A program made the position numbers and the translations under genes. This document shows positions 59,658-64,000 of a stretch of 64,000 nucleotides of DNA, piece after piece. Position 1 is the stretch's first letter; every line of letters starts with the position of its first letter. The notes under the pieces were generated by a model, which saw only the letters and a list, made by a program, of their open reading frames with translations, had not been told where the DNA came from and did no database searches. This DNA comes from Rhizobium sp. BK251 (GTDB lineage Bacteria > Pseudomonadota > Alphaproteobacteria > Rhizobiales > Rhizobiaceae), in contig NZ_SLUQ01000008.1 in assembly GCF_004345245.1 (NCBI RefSeq), positions 124,001-188,000 on the forward strand. The letters run 5' to 3'.

Positions 59658-60689
59658 TCAGCGTTTCTGCCAGTTGCGGGGCGGGGCGGAGACCGAGCTG
59701 CGCACGATGAGGTCCGGCCTGAGGAGGATCTCAGTTTCGGCGGGCTGTCCGTCCGAGAGCAGTTCCAGTAGCAGCGCCATCGCATGCTTGCCGATTGCGG
59801 TGCGCGGCTGGCGGATCGTCGTCAGCGACGGGGTCATGAAGACGGCCTGCGGCACGTCGTCGAAGCCGGTTACCGAGAAGTCCCGTGGAATATCGTAACC
59901 CCGGGCGCCAAGGCCGATCATGACGCCGATCGCTGTCTGGTCGTTGACGCACATGAAGGCGGTCGGCAGCGTATCGCGGATGAAGACCTGTTCGACGGCA
60001 TGGCGCCCGCTTTCGATCGTGCCGTCCCCTTCGAGCACGATGCGCATGTCCTGCGGGATGCCGGCCGCATCGAGCCCTGCTTCGTAGCCTTCCCGCCGGC
60101 GGCTATAGGCGAGCCGCGTACGCGAATCACCGATGAAGGCGATCTTGCGGTGCCCCTCGGCGAGCAACAGGTCGACGGCCTTGCGGGCACCCTCGATGTC
60201 GTCGACGCCGACATAGGGAATCCCGCCGTTGAAGACCGGTTCGAAGACGCCGACGCTTGGCGGCAGCTGCGCAGTCATCGTCTGGTGGCCGAACGGCAGG
60301 ATGCCGGTGAAGAGAATGAGGCCGGCCGCCTGGTTCGAGCTGAAGAACTTCAGATATTCGAGACCGCGCTGGGCATCGTTCTGGGTATGGCCGATCAGGA
60401 TGCCGTAGCCGTGGGCGCGGGCTTCATTCTCCAGGCCGATCAATATGTTGGAGAAGTTCGGGTCGCCGATATCGGGCGCCACGACGAGGATCATGTTGGA
60501 ACGGCCGAGGCGCAGGCTGCGCGCCATGGCATTCGTCGTGTAGCCGGTGATGGCGATCGCCTGGTTGACCTTGAGTCGCGTCGAATTGGCGACCTTCTCC
60601 GGCATGTGGATTGCCCGCGAAACGGTCGCGATGGAAACCTCGGCGATCCGGGCGACGTCTTCGATGGTTGCGGGCGTGGAATTCGACAC
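59658..60689 (-). CDS. LacI-family regulator of the CUT2 sugar importer
   Basis: The protein of about 343 residues has a LacI helix-turn-helix (TIEDVARIAEVSIATVSRAIHMPEKVANSTRLKVNQAI) and effector core (MILVVAPDIGDPNFSNILIGLENEA, VPYVGVDDIEGARKAVDLLLAEGH, FMCVNDQTAIGVMIGL, TTIRQPRTAIGKHAMALLLELL). The frame opens to 60752, but a GTG at 60689 with AAGG upstream gives the standard LacI length and beginning. It diverges from the importer genes across a gap with two mirror-image operators, which it very likely binds. The sugar effector is unknown. Confidence 0.88.
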   Translation of the reverse strand: MSNSTPATIEDVARIAEVSIATVSRAIHMPEKVANSTRLKVNQAIAITGYTTNAMARSLRLGRSNMILVVAPDIGDPNFSNILIGLENEARAHGYGILIGHTQNDAQRGLEYLKFFSSNQAAGLILFTGILPFGHQTMTAQLPPSVGVFEPVFNGGIPYVGVDDIEGARKAVDLLLAEGHRKIAFIGDSRTRLAYSRRREGYEAGLDAAGIPQDMRIVLEGDGTIESGRHAVEQVFIRDTLPTAFMCVNDQTAIGVMIGLGARGYDIPRDFSVTGFDDVPQAVFMTPSLTTIRQPRTAIGKHAMALLLELLSDGQPAETEILLRPDLIVRSSVSAPPRNWQKR

Positions 60690-60779
60690 GGGATTCTGCC
60701 TTGGGCTGTCTTCGCCGCACACTACACAGGCTTGTCGGCAGGTCAAATGCACCTTTCAACAAGTCGATGTAATTACACG

Positions 60780-60817
60780 ATGTAAACCTTTACATGCGCG
60801 ATGTAAAGGTTTACATA
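60780..60817. promoter_or_regulatory. two mirror-image 16-bp LacI operators over the importer promoter
   Basis: ATGTAAACCTTTACAT (60780-60795) and ATGTAAAGGTTTACAT (60801-60816) are exact reverse complements, with centres 21 bp apart (two helical turns). A possible promoter TTTACA-N17-TACATA (60789-60794, 60812-60817) is covered by both. A third partial site ATGTAATTACAC lies at 60767-60778. Binding by the divergent LacI protein is inferred. Confidence 0.72.
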
Positions 60818-60853
60818 TGCCTCCAAGCGGATGGGAGCCGCAGGGAGGACGTC

Positions 60854-62380
60854 ATGACAGCGGATAATGCAGAGGCTGCGCCGGTAGTTCTGTCGGCGAA
60901 GCGCATTTGCAAATCCTTCAGCGGCGTGCAGGTTCTTTTCAGCGTGAATTTCGACCTGCGCGCAGGTGAAATCCATGCCCTGATGGGCGAAAACGGCGCC
61001 GGAAAATCCACCCTCGTCAAGATACTGTCCGGCTTCGAACAGCCGACGTCGGGCGAGATTCTCCTCGACGGCAAGTCGGTGGTGTTGCCGCCGAACGGTG
61101 CTGCCGAGGCGCTGGGCATCGTCATCATCCACCAGGAATTCAATCTCGCCGAACACCTGACCGTCACCGAAAGTCTGTTCCTCGGGCGAGAGGTCACGCG
61201 ATTCGGTGTGCTCGACCGCAGGTACATGCGCTCCGAGACGCGCAAGGTTCTCGACACGCTTGGTTCGCATGTCGACGAGAATGCGCTCATCAGCACGCTT
61301 TCCATTGCCGACAAGCAGATGGTCGAGATCGCCAAGGCGATCAGCCGCGATGCGCGCGTCGTCTTCATGGACGAGCCGACGGCCGTGCTGTCGCGCGAAG
61401 AGACGAACATGCTGTTCAAGCAGGTGCGCAAGCTGCGTGACAAGGGCACGAGTTTCGTCTTCGTCTCGCACAAGCTGGATGAAGTTATGGAGCTTACCGA
61501 CCGCGTTACCGTCCTGCGCGACGGGCAATGGGTCAAGACGGCGCCGACCGGCATTCTGGACGGGGAATCGATCGCGCAGCTGATGGTCGGTCGCGAGCTT
61601 TCGAGCCTCTATCCGGCCAAGTTCGAGCCCAATGTCGACGAAGAGGTCGTGCTCCGCGTCAGCGGCATTTCGACCGGCTATGTCAAGGATGCGAGCTTCG
61701 AGGTTCGCAAGGGCGAGGTGATCGGCTTTTCGGGGCTGATCGGTTCGGGCCGCACCGAGCTGATGGAAGCGATCGCGGGCCTGCGGACCCGTCTTTCCGG
61801 CGAGGTCGTCATCAAGGGCGAGCACGTCCATTCCGGCGATGCGCGGGCGGCAAACCGGGCGGGTCTTGCCTACATGACCAAGGATCGCAAGTCGAAGGGT
61901 CTGCTGCTGCGCTCCAACATGGCGGCCAACCTGACGCTGCAGTCGCTGGAGCGCCATGTCAGCCACGGCTATCTGAGCCCAAATAGCGAGGCGGCCGCCC
62001 TCGCCAAGGCCAAGCGCCGATTCGATATACGTGTGCGCGACAGCAAGATCGTGGCCGGGCGTATGTCGGGCGGCAACCAGCAGAAGCTCCTGCTTGCCAA
62101 GGTCATGGAGACCGAGCCGCAGATCATCATCATCGACGAGCCGACACGCGGCATCGACGTCGGCACCAAGCAGCAGATCTACCACTTCATCTCGGCGCTT
62201 GCGCGCGACGGCCGGTCGATCATCGTCGTTTCCTCGGAAATGCCGGAGATCATCGGGCTCTGCACGCGCGTCGCCGTGATGCGCGAGGGGCGGATCGTCG
62301 GGATGCTCGAGGGAGACGAGATCTCCGAACAGGAAATCATGCGCTACGCGGCGGGACTGAAGAGGCAGACCGCCGCCTGA
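60854..62380 (+). CDS. CUT2 sugar ABC transporter ATP-binding protein
   Basis: The 508-residue protein has two fused nucleotide-binding domains of the RbsA/MglA/XylG type. The first has GENGAGKST, signature LSIADKQMVEIAKA and VVFMDEPTAVLS. The second has the degenerate P-loop GSGRTELMEAI, signature MSGGNQQKLLLAKV and IIIDEPTRGIDVG. GGGAGGACGTC selects ATG 60854; the longer frame begins inside the operator. It is followed by a permease and a binding protein. Linkage to a xylose locus makes a pentose plausible, but the ligand is not shown. Confidence 0.93.
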   Translation: MTADNAEAAPVVLSAKRICKSFSGVQVLFSVNFDLRAGEIHALMGENGAGKSTLVKILSGFEQPTSGEILLDGKSVVLPPNGAAEALGIVIIHQEFNLAEHLTVTESLFLGREVTRFGVLDRRYMRSETRKVLDTLGSHVDENALISTLSIADKQMVEIAKAISRDARVVFMDEPTAVLSREETNMLFKQVRKLRDKGTSFVFVSHKLDEVMELTDRVTVLRDGQWVKTAPTGILDGESIAQLMVGRELSSLYPAKFEPNVDEEVVLRVSGISTGYVKDASFEVRKGEVIGFSGLIGSGRTELMEAIAGLRTRLSGEVVIKGEHVHSGDARAANRAGLAYMTKDRKSKGLLLRSNMAANLTLQSLERHVSHGYLSPNSEAAALAKAKRRFDIRVRDSKIVAGRMSGGNQQKLLLAKVMETEPQIIIIDEPTRGIDVGTKQQIYHFISALARDGRSIIVVSSEMPEIIGLCTRVAVMREGRIVGMLEGDEISEQEIMRYAAGLKRQTAA

Positions 62381-62452
62381 GAGCGGCGGGTCGGCAGGCG
62401 GCTGCGAGCAAAATAAGAAGATACCCATCGCGGATGGGACGGGAGGTCGATT

Positions 62453-63463
62453 TTGGACATGAGTGCTAACGAGGAAACCAGGGAGATCCGGCGCAGATCC
62501 TGGCGGGATGTCGATCTGCGCGCGGTTGCGCCCTTTGCGGCTCTTGCGCTGCTCCTGATCGTCGGAGCGCTGGTCAATCCGAATTTCATCGGCATCACCA
62601 ATCTCGCGAACGTCGCGACGCGCTGTGCCTTCATCGCCATCATTGCGGTCGGTGCGACCTTCGTCATCTCAGCGGGCGATCTCGATCTTTCCGTTGGCTC
62701 GATGGTCGCCTTCGTGGCGAGCCTGATGATCCTGCTGATAAATTCCGGCGTGATCGCCGATCCCACGCTCATGCTCGTGGCTGCGGTCGCCTTCACTGTC
62801 GTTGCCGGCGCCCTGTGTGGCCTTGCGAACGGCCTCATCACCACGGTCGGCAAGATCGAGCCCTTCATCGCCACGCTTGGCACGATGGGCATCTATCGCG
62901 GGCTCACGACCTGGCTGTCGCAGGGCGGCGCGATCACGCTGCGCTCGTCGGAAATCCAGTCGCTCTACCGCCCGGCCTATTTCGGCAGTATCGGCGGTGT
63001 GCCGGTCCCGATCGTGGTCATCCTCGTCGTCACGGCGATTGCTGCGTTCATCCTCTATCGCACGCGCTATGGCCGCCATGTCGTGGCCGTCGGTTCCAAC
63101 AGCGATGTCGCGCGCTATTCGGGTATCGCGGTCAACCGGGTGCGCACCATCGCCTTCGTCATCCAGGGGCTCTGTGTCGCCATCGCCGTGCTGCTCTACG
63201 TTCCGCGCCTCGGCTCGACCTCGGCGACGACCGGCATCCTGTGGGAACTGCAGGCGATCACCGCCGTCGTCGTCGGCGGCACGGCGCTGAAGGGCGGCGC
63301 CGGCCGGGTCTGGGGAACGATCTGCGGCGCCTTCATCCTCGAGCTCGTCGGCAACATCATGCTGCTGTCGAACTTCATCAGCGAATATCTCATCGGCGCG
63401 ATCCAGGGTGCCATCATCATTATCGCGATGCTCGTCCAGCGCTCGCTGGTGCGGAAGTCGTAA
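62453..63463 (+). CDS. CUT2 sugar ABC transporter permease
   Basis: The 336-residue BPD_transp_2 permease has about nine to ten helices, with family blocks GDLDLSVGSMVAFVASLM and GTALKGGAGRVWGTICGAFILELVGNIMLL. A charged cytoplasmic start of some 30 residues precedes the first helix. GGGAGG at 62441-62446 is 6 bases from a TTG at 62453 and 12 from an ATG at 62459; spacing favours the TTG, but the difference is only two residues. It lies between the ATPase gene and the binding-protein gene. Confidence 0.92.
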   Translation: MDMSANEETREIRRRSWRDVDLRAVAPFAALALLLIVGALVNPNFIGITNLANVATRCAFIAIIAVGATFVISAGDLDLSVGSMVAFVASLMILLINSGVIADPTLMLVAAVAFTVVAGALCGLANGLITTVGKIEPFIATLGTMGIYRGLTTWLSQGGAITLRSSEIQSLYRPAYFGSIGGVPVPIVVILVVTAIAAFILYRTRYGRHVVAVGSNSDVARYSGIAVNRVRTIAFVIQGLCVAIAVLLYVPRLGSTSATTGILWELQAITAVVVGGTALKGGAGRVWGTICGAFILELVGNIMLLSNFISEYLIGAIQGAIIIIAMLVQRSLVRKS

Positions 63464-63481
63464 GCAGCCATTTCACGAATT

Positions 63482-63506
63482 GGCCGGGCTCGCAGGGCGC
63501 CCGGCC
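63482..63506 (+). other. 8-bp hairpin between permease and binding-protein genes
   Basis: GGCCGGGC (63482-63489) pairs with GCCCGGCC (63499-63506) around a 9-base loop, with no U-tract. It may modulate expression between the permease and binding-protein genes. Confidence 0.45.
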
Positions 63507-63550
63507 CGGAGGTGAACAAGTCCCTGACGTTTTATTGGGAGGAAATAAGC

Positions 63551-64000
63551 ATGCGTAAGCTCATGTTGGGCCTGACCGTAGCAGCGGCGACTTTCGCCGG
63601 TGCCGTTCATGCCCAGGACAAGAATTTCACCATCGGCGTGTCCATTCCGGCCGCCGACCATGGCTGGACTGCCGGCGTCGTGTTCCATGCCGAACGCGTC
63701 GCCAAGAAGCTGATGGAGGAGCATCCGGGCCTCAACGTCATCGTCAAGACCTCGCCGGACCCGGCCAGCCAGGCCAACGCCGTGCAGGACCTTGATACGC
63801 AGGGCATCGATGCCCTCGTCATCCTGCCGTCGGATCCGGATCCGCTCGTCAACGCCATCAAGGAAGTCAAGGACAAGGGCAAGTTCGTGGCTCTGGTGGA
63901 CCGCGCTCCGTCGAACAACGACAACTCGGTTCGCGACCTCTACGTCGCCGGCAACAACCCGGCTGTCGGCGAAGTCGCTGGCAAGTACATCGCTTCGCAG
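63551..64000 (+). CDS. sugar ABC transporter periplasmic binding protein, 3' end outside window
   Basis: The first 150 residues of a Peripla_BP_4 (ribose/galactose-binding-like) protein are present and the frame runs off the window. It has a signal peptide (about residues 1-22, ending AVHA) and the mature start KNFTIGVSIPAADHGWTAGV. ILPSDPDPLVNAIKEVKDKG and LVDRAPSNNDN are typical sugar-pocket loops. GGGAGGAAATAAGC precedes the ATG. It is third in the operon under the LacI regulator. The ligand is unassigned; ribose, xylose or another monosaccharide are all possible. Confidence 0.9.
   Translation, partial: MRKLMLGLTVAAATFAGAVHAQDKNFTIGVSIPAADHGWTAGVVFHAERVAKKLMEEHPGLNVIVKTSPDPASQANAVQDLDTQGIDALVILPSDPDPLVNAIKEVKDKGKFVALVDRAPSNNDNSVRDLYVAGNNPAVGEVAGKYIASQ

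Overview
The window is GC-rich, densely coded DNA of a Rhizobiaceae-type alphaproteobacterium. The pointers are an smo-type polyol operon, paired HTH/ABC sugar loci, FixJ-family response regulators and an EmrAB/RND efflux repertoire. Housekeeping genes (lysS, gltX, tal, nth) suggest a chromosomal location. I cannot fix the genus. I saw no rRNA, tRNA, insertion sequence, phage gene or CRISPR array.

Layout. 1-3042: a signalling block with a FixJ-like response regulator (5' end cut off), a receiver-only protein, a stand-alone winged-helix regulator and a class III nucleotide cyclase. 3086-10466: a sugar-oxidation module, in which galactonate dehydratase and a GntR regulator diverge from an AraFGH-type ABC importer, a mutarotase and an SDR sugar dehydrogenase. 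10620-11673: OsmC-type peroxiredoxin and a small membrane protein. 11721-16819: TetR-controlled RND efflux pair. 16992-27100: SorC regulator, smoEFGK polyol importer, mannitol 2-dehydrogenase, HAD phosphatase, D-ribulokinase-like FGGY kinase and a convergent RpiR regulator. 27318-36564: mixed housekeeping and stress genes (EI24 protein, VOC protein with TetR, nth, Ada/Ogt-type repair protein, SorC regulator facing transaldolase, MBL hydrolase, small membrane proteins). 36625-43217: LysR-controlled putrescine-type ABC importer with PatD. 43401-49938: unknown anchored protein, lysS, gltX, glutathione peroxidase, TerC protein, AraC/GyrI regulator. 50069-53852: TetR/EmrAB-type efflux. 54043-57950: xylose catabolism (LacI, xylB, xylA). 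57964-64000: a YUCCA-like flavin monooxygenase, a 70-residue unknown, and a LacI regulator divergent from a second CUT2 sugar importer whose binding protein runs off the window.

How it works together. Most of the window takes up and oxidises plant-derived monosaccharides, polyols and polyamines, and each locus has its own local regulator. The most informative non-coding signals are well-formed inverted repeats beside nearly every regulator: twin TetR sites at 28489-28537 and 50783-50860, mirror-image LacI sites at 60780-60816, a LysR box at 42287-42307, and a palindrome running through the smoC stop codon. Strong hairpins also follow the binding-protein gene in three unrelated ABC operons. 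No obviously new multi-gene system was found. The best candidates for new biology are the signalling block at the left edge, with its shared 11-bp promoter element, and the D-ribulokinase-like kinase placed in a mannitol-type operon.
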